64,000 nt of DNA from Aquabacter sp965279295. GTDB lineage: Bacteria; Pseudomonadota; Alphaproteobacteria; Rhizobiales; Xanthobacteraceae. The translations under genes and the position numbers were made by a program. The notes under the pieces are model-generated. The model saw only the letters and a program-made list of their open reading frames with translations. It did no database searches and was not told the origin of the DNA. The stretch lies in the NCBI GenBank assembly GCA_965279295.1, contig CBDIHQ010000013.1. One strand, given 5' to 3'. Shown in pieces: positions 43,909 to 53,479 of this stretch. Position 1 is the stretch's first letter. Every line of letters begins with the position of its first letter.

Positions 43909-44871
43909 CTAAGCGGCAGCTTCACCCGCCGACAACGGCACGCCGATGCGCTTGATTTCCCACTGCAGCGAAACACCCGACGTCTCCAGCACCCGCCGGC
44001 GCACCTCTTCGCCGAGCCCCTCGATCTCCGCTGCGGTGGCGCCGCCGAGATTGATGAGAAAATTGGTGTGCATTTCGGAAACCTGCGCCTTGCCGATCGT
44101 CAGCCCCCGGCACCCCGCCGCATCCACCAATTGCCAGGCTTTGCCTTCGGGCGGATTGGTGAAAGTGGAACCGCCGGTGCGGCTTTTGATGGGCTGTGTC
44201 GCTTCCCGAGAAGAGGTGATCCGCTCCATCTCGGCGGCGATCTCGGCTGGGTCGCCGTTTTCGCCCTGGAACAGAGCCTGGGTGAAGATGAAGTCTTCCG
44301 GCGCATGACAATGGCGGTAGGTGAAGCCCATGTCGGCATTGGAAAGGTCATGCACCGTGCCGTCGCGCGCCACCGCCCGGCAAGAGACCAGGGCGTCCTT
44401 GACCTCGCCGCCATAGGCCCCGCCATTCATCCGCAGCGCGCCGCCGATCGCGCCGGGAATGCCGCGCAAGAAGGCGAGGCCCTTCAGTCCCGCATCCACC
44501 GCCGCCCGCGCCACTTTCACATCCGGCGCGCCCGCGCCCGCGTGAATGCGCGTGCCCTCCACGGTGATCGCGCCGAATCCCTTTCCAAGCCGCACCACCA
44601 TTCCCGGCACGCCGCCATCACGGATGATGAGGTTGGAACCGAGGCCGATCACCATCACCGGCAGGTCGGCGGGGATACCGGCCATGGCATAGGAAAGATC
44701 CGCCTCGTCCGCCGGCTCGAACAGCACCTGCGCCGGGCCACCCACACGGAACCATGTGAACCCCGCGAGAGGCGCATTCGCCACCAGCCGTCCGCGCAGG
44801 CCGGGTAGGGCGGCGGCAAGATCGGGGACGAGGTCTGGAAAACCTGAGGTATTTGTCGGATCGGTCGTCAT
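43909..44871 (-). CDS. murB: UDP-N-acetylenolpyruvoylglucosamine reductase
   Basis: 320 residues. FAD-binding and catalytic landmarks are clear: TWFRVGGPAQVLFEP, VIGLGSNLIIRDGGVPG, FLRGIPGAIGGALRMNGGAYGGEV, and the late RTGGSTFTNP (with the catalytic Ser) and MHTNFLINLGGATAAEI. It reduces enolpyruvyl-UDP-GlcNAc to UDP-MurNAc. It is the first gene of the leftward half of the cluster and is divergent from ftsW over 158 bases, where I see no confident promoter boxes. Confidence 0.95.
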   Translation of the reverse strand: MTTDPTNTSGFPDLVPDLAAALPGLRGRLVANAPLAGFTWFRVGGPAQVLFEPADEADLSYAMAGIPADLPVMVIGLGSNLIIRDGGVPGMVVRLGKGFGAITVEGTRIHAGAGAPDVKVARAAVDAGLKGLAFLRGIPGAIGGALRMNGGAYGGEVKDALVSCRAVARDGTVHDLSNADMGFTYRHCHAPEDFIFTQALFQGENGDPAEIAAEMERITSSREATQPIKSRTGGSTFTNPPEGKAWQLVDAAGCRGLTIGKAQVSEMHTNFLINLGGATAAEIEGLGEEVRRRVLETSGVSLQWEIKRIGVPLSAGEAAA

Positions 44872-45029
44872 CGCGCCGCTTTAGAGCCTTGCGCGGACCA
44901 AAGCCAACCTTAATGCCTGACTTGGATGGGTGGGGTGGATGCGCGTGAGCCCGCGTCTTTAATCCCACGTCAACCAAGCTGGCCCATTCTGCCGAGAAGC
45001 GTCCCAACACCCCCCGGAGTTCTCGCCCC

Positions 45030-46208
45030 ATGATGTCGCGCGCCGATCGCACCGTGCTCAGCGAATGGTGGTGGACGGTGGACCGCCTGCTGCTCGGCAC
45101 CCTGTTCGTGCTGATGACCATCGGCATCGTGCTGTGCCTCGCGGCCAGTCCGCCGATCGCCGCGCGTCTCGGCATCCCCGATCCATTCCACTTCGTGCAG
45201 CGTCAGGTGCTGTTCCTGGTTCCGGCGACGGCTGTGATGCTGTTCACCTCTTTTCTATCGCCGCGCACCATCCGCCGCGTCTGCGTGGTGGTGTTCCTGG
45301 TATTTCTCGCCCTGCTGTGCGCCACTTTGGTGATCGGCCCCGAGGTGAAGGGCGCTCGGCGCTGGCTGATGATCGCCGGCATCACCATTCAGCCCTCGGA
45401 ATTCATCAAACCGGCCTTCGTCGTGCTGGCGGCATGGCTGTTCGCGGAAAGCGGCAAGCGTCCCGAAATGCCGGCGCAGCTTCTCGCCATTGGCCTGCTC
45501 GCGTCGGTGATGCTGCCCCTCGTGCTACAGCCGGACTTTGGCCAGACCATGCTGCTGACCCTGGTGTGGGGCACCCTGTTCTTCCTCGCCGGCCTGCGCT
45601 GGATCTGGATGGTGGGCCTGATCGGCTTCGCCGGCGGCGGTGCCTTGCTGGCCTATCAGGTCGTGCCGCATGTAAAGAAGCGCATCGACCGCTTCCTCGA
45701 TCCGGCTTCCGGCGACACCTACCAGATCGATACGGCGCTTGAGAGCTTCCGCCATGGCGGCTGGTTCGGCCAAGGGCCGGGCGAGGGCACGGTGAAACGC
45801 ATCCTGCCCGACGGCCACACCGACTTCGTATTCGCAGTAGCGGCAGAAGAATTCGGCATCATCCTGTGCCTGATCCTGCTCTGCCTGTTCGCCTTCATCA
45901 TCATCCGAAGCCTGACCCGCGCACTCGACGAGCAGGACCCGTTCGCCCGCTTCGCCGCCACCGGCCTTGCGCTGCTATTCGGCCTCCAGGCCTCCATCAA
46001 CATGATGGTGAACGTGCACCTGATGCCCGCGAAAGGCATGACGCTGCCGTTCATTTCATACGGCGGCTCCTCGCTGATCTCGCTGGCGTTCGGCATGGGC
46101 ATGCTGCTTGCGCTCTCGCGGCGCCGGCCCGGCGCGGCCGCACTGGCCGCCCTCAGCGATCCCCCCGCCGATCCGCGCGCCAACTCCGGCATCGCAGGCG
46201 CCACATGA
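45030..46208 (+). CDS. ftsW: Lipid II polymerase FtsW (SEDS family)
   Basis: 392 residues with about ten membrane segments, starting at either of two adjacent ATG codons. SEDS landmarks include ARRWLMIAGITIQPSEFIKPAFVV (the PSE motif), VLQPDFGQTMLLTLVW, GPGEGTVKRILPDGHTDFVFAVAAEEFG and PFISYGGSSLISL. FtsW polymerises septal glycan with FtsI. It is the first gene of the rightward block and overlaps murG by 4 bases. Confidence 0.95.
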   Translation: MMSRADRTVLSEWWWTVDRLLLGTLFVLMTIGIVLCLAASPPIAARLGIPDPFHFVQRQVLFLVPATAVMLFTSFLSPRTIRRVCVVVFLVFLALLCATLVIGPEVKGARRWLMIAGITIQPSEFIKPAFVVLAAWLFAESGKRPEMPAQLLAIGLLASVMLPLVLQPDFGQTMLLTLVWGTLFFLAGLRWIWMVGLIGFAGGGALLAYQVVPHVKKRIDRFLDPASGDTYQIDTALESFRHGGWFGQGPGEGTVKRILPDGHTDFVFAVAAEEFGIILCLILLCLFAFIIIRSLTRALDEQDPFARFAATGLALLFGLQASINMMVNVHLMPAKGMTLPFISYGGSSLISLAFGMGMLLALSRRRPGAAALAALSDPPADPRANSGIAGAT

Positions 46209-47326
46209 GCGCACCGCTGGTGCTGCTCGCGGCCGGCGGCACGGGCGGGCATCTGTTTCCCGCCGAGGCATTGGCAGCCGTACTCGTGACGCGCGGCTTC
46301 CGCGTGGACCTCGTCACCGATTCCCGCGCCGCGCGCTATGCCGGCGCCTTCTTGGCGGGCGAGCTTCACGTTCTGCCGGCGGCGACCATCCAGGGCCGAT
46401 CGCCGATTGCCCTGGCGAAGACCGCCCTGACCCTCTCTGCCGGCTTTCTCTCCGGGCTGGCGCTGATGCGACGGCTGAAGCCGGCCGTGGTCGTGGGTTT
46501 CGGCGGCTATCCGACGCTACCCCCGGTTCTGGCTGCGCGCTTTTCCGGCGTTCCGACGCTGATCCACGAAGCCAACGGCGTGATGGGCCGCGCCAACCGC
46601 ATGCTGGCGCCACGCGTCACCGCCATCGCAACCGGGTTTCCTGGCGTATGCGCGGGCGAACCCGCGCTGGCTGAAAAGGCGGTGTGGACCGGAAATCCCC
46701 TGCGCCCCGCGGTAATCTCGGCCGCCGCCTTGCCTTTTCCGGCGTTGAAGGCGCGGTTCAATCTTCTCGTATTTGGCGGCAGCCAGGGTGCGCGCGTCAT
46801 GTCGGACATCGTGCCGCCCGCCGTTGCGTTGCTCGATTCTGCCGTGCGGAGTCGTTTGTTTGTCGTCCAGCAGGCCCGCGAGGAAGACCTCTCGCGGGTG
46901 AGCGCTGCGTATGACGCAGCCGGTGTCGCCGCCGAGATCGCGCCATTCTTCACAGACTTGCCGGCACGCATGGCGGCCGCGCATCTGGTCATTTCCCGCT
47001 CCGGTGCCTCCACCGTGGCCGAGCTTGCCGCGATCGGCCGCCCCTCCATATTGGTGCCGCTGCCGCATGCACTGGATCAGGATCAGGCCGCCAACGCCAA
47101 ATCCCTTGAAAAGCTCGGCGCCGCCCTGCTTCTCCCCCAAGGCGCCTTCACGCCCGAACGCCTCGCAGGCGAACTCACCCGCCTTGCGGCCAGCTCCCAG
47201 CCATTGACGGAAATGGCGCGAGCGGCGAGAAGCGCCGGCGCGCTCGACGCTGCCGACCGGCTGGCGGATGTGGTTGAGCGCCTTGCGCGGGGGGCGCAGG
47301 CGGTGTCGCTCGAAGGAAAGTCATAA
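46205..47326 (+). CDS. murG: UDP-GlcNAc transferase MurG
   Basis: 373 residues from the ATG at 46205 inside the ftsW stop. The GT-B fold is shown by LLAAGGTGGHLFPAEALA at the N-terminus, VVGFGGYPTLPPVLAA, the linker FGGSQGAR, and VISRSGASTVAELAAIGRPSILVPLPHALDQDQAANA. It adds GlcNAc to lipid I to make lipid II. Its order between ftsW and murC is standard. Confidence 0.96.
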   Translation: MSAPLVLLAAGGTGGHLFPAEALAAVLVTRGFRVDLVTDSRAARYAGAFLAGELHVLPAATIQGRSPIALAKTALTLSAGFLSGLALMRRLKPAVVVGFGGYPTLPPVLAARFSGVPTLIHEANGVMGRANRMLAPRVTAIATGFPGVCAGEPALAEKAVWTGNPLRPAVISAAALPFPALKARFNLLVFGGSQGARVMSDIVPPAVALLDSAVRSRLFVVQQAREEDLSRVSAAYDAAGVAAEIAPFFTDLPARMAAAHLVISRSGASTVAELAAIGRPSILVPLPHALDQDQAANAKSLEKLGAALLLPQGAFTPERLAGELTRLAASSQPLTEMARAARSAGALDAADRLADVVERLARGAQAVSLEGKS

Positions 47327-47329
47327 GAC

Positions 47330-48745
<1,416 letters not shown>

Positions 48746-48823
48746 GTTTCCAAAGTTGCAGTGCAGCGAAAGAGTCGATAGGCAGGCGCCATCCGCAGCG
48801 AGGCACCAGGGAGCAAGGCCAGA

Positions 48824-49711
48824 ATGACGCGCGCGCTCTGGGTTGCCGCTGGCAGCGTGGTGATCGGCCTCGTGGTTTTCGCCCTCAAGGGCGCCGCCTG
48901 GTGGGTCACGGGTTCCGTGGCGCTGCTGTCCGATGCGCTGGAAAGCATCATCAATATCGCCGCGTCACTCGGCGCCCTGCTGGCGCTGCGCATCAGCGCG
49001 CGGCCCGCGGACGACAACCACCCCTATGGACACCACAAGGCGGAATATATTTCCGCCGTGGTCGAGGGGGTGCTGATCGTTCTGGCGTCAGGCTCGATCA
49101 TGCGGGAGGCCTATATCGGCTTCCTCAACCCGCGCCTTCCCGAACAACTGCTCCAGGGCGTCATGCTCAATGGCGCAGCGACCGTCATCAACGCCGCATG
49201 GTGCACGGTGCTGATTCGGTTCGGCCGCAAGTGGCGCTCGCCCGCCCTTGTGGCGGACGGCCGACACCTGATGACAGATGTGGTGACCTCGGTCGGGGTG
49301 CTGGCAGGCTTCGTCCTCGTGCCGATTGTTGGATGGCCCCAACTCGACGCGGTGCTGGCCGGCGCAGTCGCCCTCAACATTCTTTGGACCGGCTGGAGCC
49401 TGATGCGCGAATCGGTGGGCGGCCTCATGGACGAGGCGCCCCCGGCCAATGTCGTGGCGCGTATCAAGGAATTGGTCTCGATCCACGCCGCCGGCGCCAT
49501 TGAGGCCCATGATCTGCGTACCCGTCACGCCGGGCGCATGACTTTCGTGGAGTTCCACCTGGTGGTGCCGGGCGACATGAGCGTCGCCGACGCACACGAG
49601 ATCTGCGATCGGATCGAGCAGGCGTTCGAAGCGGACATGGAAGACATGATCATCACCATCCATGTCGAGCCGGATGGCGAGGCGAAGCATCGCGGCGTGG
49701 TGGTGCTTTAA
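48824..49711 (+). CDS. Cation diffusion facilitator transporter
   Basis: 295 residues, six hydrophobic segments in the first 190 and a cytoplasmic metal-binding domain after that. The metal site is intact: SDALES in TM2, HPYGHHKAEY in the loop, DGRHLMTDVVTSVGV in TM5 (His and Asp), and HDLRTRHAGRMTFVEFHL in the tail. CDF proteins export Zn, Co, Fe or Cd against the proton gradient; the metal is not certain. It lies 79 bases after murC and may be read through from it. Confidence 0.9.
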   Translation: MTRALWVAAGSVVIGLVVFALKGAAWWVTGSVALLSDALESIINIAASLGALLALRISARPADDNHPYGHHKAEYISAVVEGVLIVLASGSIMREAYIGFLNPRLPEQLLQGVMLNGAATVINAAWCTVLIRFGRKWRSPALVADGRHLMTDVVTSVGVLAGFVLVPIVGWPQLDAVLAGAVALNILWTGWSLMRESVGGLMDEAPPANVVARIKELVSIHAAGAIEAHDLRTRHAGRMTFVEFHLVVPGDMSVADAHEICDRIEQAFEADMEDMIITIHVEPDGEAKHRGVVVL

Positions 49712-49823
49712 GCATCCAGGCCGCGCTCGGAGCTCCCGATGCCCCGCGCCCGACGCATGAGCGCGGCTCTGCCATATGCGAAACTAAAGCCTTCCCGCCC
49801 GCGCGCGGTCGCGGTATCCCATC

Positions 49824-49833
49824 TAATCGATTA
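49824..49833. promoter_or_regulatory. Short palindrome upstream of the SDR gene
   Basis: TAATCGATTA is a perfect 10-base palindrome about 40 bases upstream of the SDR start, within the leader region of an otherwise featureless 162-base gap. It could be an operator; 10 bases is near chance length. Confidence 0.2.
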
Positions 49834-49873
49834 AGGCCGGGCACCCCAACACGGCCGCATCCCAGGGAAATCC

Positions 49874-50626
49874 ATGCCAAACGCCATCAATCTCGAAGAT
49901 CGCTGTGCCGTCATTACCGGTGGCGCGCAGGGCATCGGCTTGGCCATTGTCGAGCGGTTCCTCGGCTCCGGTGCCAGGGTCGCCATTTGGGACCGTGACG
50001 CGGATCTGGCCCACAGGGTGGCCGGCCAACTCGGGCTCGACCGGGTTATCCCCGTCGAAGTCGACGTGACCTCGCTGGATGAGGTGGAGCGGGCCGTGAA
50101 GGAGACCCTCGCGGCGCTGGGGCGCATCGACATATTGGTCAACAATGCCGGCATTTCCGGCCCCAATGCCAAGGTATGGGACTATCCACCGGATGCCTGG
50201 GCGCAGGTGCTGGCCGTCAATCTCACTGGACCGTTCAACTGTTGCCGGGCGGTGGTGCCGACCATGATCGCGCAGAATTACGGGCGCATCGTCAATGTCG
50301 CATCCATCGCCGGCAAGGAAGGCAATCCCAATGCCTCGGCCTATTCCGCATCCAAGGCAGGGGTGATCGCTTTGACCAAATCACTGGGCAAGGAACTGGC
50401 GGAATACGATATCGCCGTGAATTGCATCACCCCCGCCGCCGCCAAGACCGCCATCTTCGACCAGATGACGCCGGAGCATATCGGCTACATGCTCGCGAAA
50501 ATCCCCCGTGGTCGTTTCGTAAAGGTGGAAGAGGTGGCCGCCACCGTCGCCTTCGCCGCATCGGCCGACTGCTCCTTCACCACCGGCGCGGTCTTCGACC
50601 TCTCCGGCGGTCGCGCAACCTATTGA
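49874..50626 (+). CDS. SDR-family oxidoreductase (3-oxoacyl-ACP reductase-like)
   Basis: 250 residues. TGGAQGIGLA at about 16-25, NNAGISG at about 92-98, and the catalytic SIAGKEGNPNASAYSASK (Ser, Tyr, Lys) define a classical SDR. The C-terminus GAVFDLSGGRATY is the usual dimer strand. The substrate may be a sugar acid or hydroxyacid; several such SDRs are annotated only generically. It is followed by an EamA exporter gene 6 bases later, so the two are an operon. Confidence 0.85.
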   Translation: MPNAINLEDRCAVITGGAQGIGLAIVERFLGSGARVAIWDRDADLAHRVAGQLGLDRVIPVEVDVTSLDEVERAVKETLAALGRIDILVNNAGISGPNAKVWDYPPDAWAQVLAVNLTGPFNCCRAVVPTMIAQNYGRIVNVASIAGKEGNPNASAYSASKAGVIALTKSLGKELAEYDIAVNCITPAAAKTAIFDQMTPEHIGYMLAKIPRGRFVKVEEVAATVAFAASADCSFTTGAVFDLSGGRATY

Positions 50627-50632
50627 GACGCC

Positions 50633-51586
50633 ATGCGCCCTTCCGCTGACCCCGGTGGGGCGCCCGCCGATCCCGGTTCCAGTCCGCCGCCCTTCAAGAG
50701 CGGCTCGACCATGGCCGGCATCGCCCTGATGTGCTGCGCTGTCAGCAGCTTTGCCGTCACGGACGCGACGGCGAAATGGCTTTCCGGCCACACCAGCGTG
50801 TTCATGATCGTGTGGGCGCGCTACGTCATCCACCTCGTCCTGTCGCTCATTGTCTTCAATCCGTGGACAGTTCCGGGCTTGCTGCGGACCCGCCGCCCCG
50901 GCCTGCAGATCATCCGCTCGGGCCTCCTATTCGCCACCACCGCGCTGAATTTCTTCGCGCTCCAGTTCCTGCAATTGGACCAGACCGTCTCCATCATGTT
51001 CTCCGCGCCATTCTTCGTCGCCCTGTTCGCCGGGCCGATGTTGGGGGAATGGGTGGGCACGAAACGCTGGGTGGCGATCATGGTGGGCTTTGCCGGCATT
51101 CTTCTGGTTGCCCAACCGGGCGAGGGCATCCACCCCGCCGCTTTGCTCTCGCTTGGTGCGGCGATCACCTATGCGCTCTACGGCATCACCACCCGCATGC
51201 TGGCGCGGTACGATCCGACGCCCACCACGCTGTTCTATTCGTCCCTCGTCGGCTCCGTCGTCGCGACTCTCCCGCTGCCCTTCGTATGGCAGACGCCGCA
51301 GGAACCCATCGTCTATGCCGCCATGCTGGAGTTGGGCGCGGTGGCCGGCACGGGCCATTTCATGCTGATTCTCGCCCATGCGCGGGCGCCCGCCGCGACG
51401 CTGGCGCCGTTCATCTATGTCCAGATCCTGGGAATGGTCCTGCTTGGCTGGTTGCTGTTCAACGATGTGCCGAGCCACTGGACCTTGGCGGGGGCGAGCA
51501 TCGTGGTGGTTTCAGGCATCTACCTTCTGCTGCAGGAGCGAAGGGATCGCGCCCGTGAAACGCTCGATTCCACCTTGCCGGACTGA
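50633..51586 (+). CDS. EamA-family (DMT) transporter
   Basis: 317 residues with ten membrane segments in two EamA halves (about 25-155 and 170-300); the repeat is seen in FSAPFFVALFAGPMLGEWVGTKRW and FIYVQILGMVLLGWLLFNDVPSHWT. A short Pro-rich cytoplasmic N-terminus precedes TM1. The family exports amino acids, metabolites or drugs. It is 6 bases after the SDR stop, so its substrate may be tied to that enzyme. Confidence 0.85.
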   Translation: MRPSADPGGAPADPGSSPPPFKSGSTMAGIALMCCAVSSFAVTDATAKWLSGHTSVFMIVWARYVIHLVLSLIVFNPWTVPGLLRTRRPGLQIIRSGLLFATTALNFFALQFLQLDQTVSIMFSAPFFVALFAGPMLGEWVGTKRWVAIMVGFAGILLVAQPGEGIHPAALLSLGAAITYALYGITTRMLARYDPTPTTLFYSSLVGSVVATLPLPFVWQTPQEPIVYAAMLELGAVAGTGHFMLILAHARAPAATLAPFIYVQILGMVLLGWLLFNDVPSHWTLAGASIVVVSGIYLLLQERRDRARETLDSTLPD

Positions 51587-51675
51587 TCCGCTGCGGAAAA
51601 GCCGGCCATATCCTCGCTTTCGTCAAAATCGGCGCTATTGTGCAAGGCACAGTTTCAATCACAGCTCTGTGTGCC

Positions 51676-52542
51676 ATGTCCGCCGCTCGTCTGCTTGTCG
51701 TTGAAGGAAATACCGCCGAAGCCCGCGCCCGCCAGGTGCAATTCGGTGGCGAAGCCGCCAGTGAGGGCTACGCCCGGCTGCTGCGCGAAATGTTCCCCCA
51801 TGCCGTGGTGGACATCTGCTATCCCGCCGACCCCGGCGCCAATCTCCCGGATTCCGGCGGGCTCGAGGGTTACGATGGCATCGCCATCACCGGCTCCTCG
51901 CTGAACATCTACAATCGCGACCCTGCCATTTCCCAGCAGATCGAACTGCTGCGGAGTGCCTTCACCACGGGAACGCCGGTATTTGGGAGCTGCTGGGGGC
52001 TTCAGCTCATCACGGTGGCCGCCGGCGGCGCGGTGCGGCGCAATCCGCGTGGCCGCGAGGTCGGCTTCGGCCGCCGCATCCGTCTCACGGAACATGGCGC
52101 GGGCCATCCGCTGTTCGATGGCAAGCCGACGGTGTTCGAGGCCATGACCGTGCACCTCGACGAGGTCGAGACCCTGCCCGAGGGCGCACGACTGCTCGCC
52201 AGCAACGACCATTCGGTGGTCCAGGCGGCCGAGGTGCCGGTGGGCAAGACCATGGCCTGGGGCGTGCAATACCACCCGGAATACCCGTTCCGGGAAATGG
52301 CGGCGATCTTCCGCCGCCTAAGCCCGAGCCTTGTGGTGGAAGGCTTCTTCCTGGACGAAGACGAGGAAGAAGCCTTCATTTCCGACATGGATAAACTGGA
52401 GCGCGACCCCACCAATCATGCACTGGTCTGGCGCAACGGGGTGGATGGCGCGGTGATCTCCAAGGAACTGCGCACCCTGGAGATCCGCAACTGGGTGCAG
52501 CATCAGGTCATACCGACCCGCGCGGCGCGCGGACGGGCATAG
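51676..52542 (+). CDS. Class I glutamine amidotransferase-like protein
   Basis: 288 residues from the ATG at 51676; no strong ribosome site is visible, and a GTG at 51640 is possible. The triad is present: the nucleophile Cys in VFGSCWGLQLITVAAGG (about 100-116), and His and Glu in VQYHPEYPFRE (about 197-207). The C-terminal 80 residues (FLDEDEEEAFISDMDKLERD) extend beyond the domain. No synthase partner is next to it, so it may be a stand-alone hydrolase of the GuaA/PuuD type such as a gamma-glutamyl hydrolase; that is open. Confidence 0.8.
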   Translation: MSAARLLVVEGNTAEARARQVQFGGEAASEGYARLLREMFPHAVVDICYPADPGANLPDSGGLEGYDGIAITGSSLNIYNRDPAISQQIELLRSAFTTGTPVFGSCWGLQLITVAAGGAVRRNPRGREVGFGRRIRLTEHGAGHPLFDGKPTVFEAMTVHLDEVETLPEGARLLASNDHSVVQAAEVPVGKTMAWGVQYHPEYPFREMAAIFRRLSPSLVVEGFFLDEDEEEAFISDMDKLERDPTNHALVWRNGVDGAVISKELRTLEIRNWVQHQVIPTRAARGRA

Positions 52543-52573
52543 CACCGCCCGGCAACACCCCCGCGAATCAGCC

Positions 52574-53479
52574 TCAGCCTGCCTGAGCGGCCAATGCCTG
52601 CGCCACCTTCGAGGCTGGGCGGCGGCCGAGGGCGGCGGTGATGGTCCGGCCCGCTTCAGCCAGAGGAGCGAGTTCGACACCTGTTCGCACGCCGAGCCCG
52701 TCAAGCATATAGACAAGATCCTCGGTCGCGAGATTGCCCGAGGCGCCCTTGGCATAGGGGCAGCCGCCGAGACCGGCGACCGCACTGTCCACCACCGTGA
52801 TGCCAAGATCGAGACAGGCCAGCACATTCACCAGGGCCTGCCCATAGGTGTCATGGAAATGCACCGCCGTGCGCTCAAGCCCGACCGCCCCTCCCACCGC
52901 TCCGGCCATGACCTTCGCCCTGTCCGGAGTGCCAACGCCGATGGTGTCGCCCAGAGAGACCTCGTAGCAGCCCATGGCCACCAGGGCCTCGGCCACCCGC
53001 ACCACCTCGGAAACCGGAACCTCGCCCTGGTAGGGGCATCCAAGCACGCAGCTGATGTAGCCGCGCACCGGAAGTCCCGCCTCGGCGGCCCCCGCCATGA
53101 CAGGCGCGAATCGCTCCAGGCTCTCGGCGATGGAGCAGTTGATGTTCTTCTGACTGAAAGCCTCCGACGCGGCGGCGAACACCGCCACTTCTTTGACTCC
53201 GGATGCAACCGCCGCTTCCAGGCCCTTCAGATTGGGCACGAGGACGGTGTGCCTCACGTCCGGGCGCGGGCGTATGGATGCGAGCACCTGCGCGGTGTCC
53301 GCCATCTGCGGCACCCATTTCGGCGAGACGAAGCTGCCGCTCTCGATGACACGCAGGCCGGCATCGGCCAGAGCATCGATCAGCGCCACCTTGGCCGCCA
53401 GCGGGACGATGCCCGGCTCGTTCTGGAGACCGTCGCGCGGTCCGACTTCGACGATGCGAACCTCCGGCGGCCGGCTCAT
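52574..53479 (-). CDS. Hydroxymethylglutaryl-CoA lyase
   Basis: 301 residues. The HMGL-like TIM barrel begins VRIVEVGPRDGLQNEPG; SGSFVSPKWVPQMAD and the late VAGLGGCPYAKGASGNLATED (active-site Cys and the loop) are specific for HMG-CoA lyase. It splits HMG-CoA into acetyl-CoA and acetoacetate, the last step of leucine breakdown. Its ATG overlaps the mccA stop by 4 bases. Confidence 0.92.
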   Translation of the reverse strand: MSRPPEVRIVEVGPRDGLQNEPGIVPLAAKVALIDALADAGLRVIESGSFVSPKWVPQMADTAQVLASIRPRPDVRHTVLVPNLKGLEAAVASGVKEVAVFAAASEAFSQKNINCSIAESLERFAPVMAGAAEAGLPVRGYISCVLGCPYQGEVPVSEVVRVAEALVAMGCYEVSLGDTIGVGTPDRAKVMAGAVGGAVGLERTAVHFHDTYGQALVNVLACLDLGITVVDSAVAGLGGCPYAKGASGNLATEDLVYMLDGLGVRTGVELAPLAEAGRTITAALGRRPASKVAQALAAQAG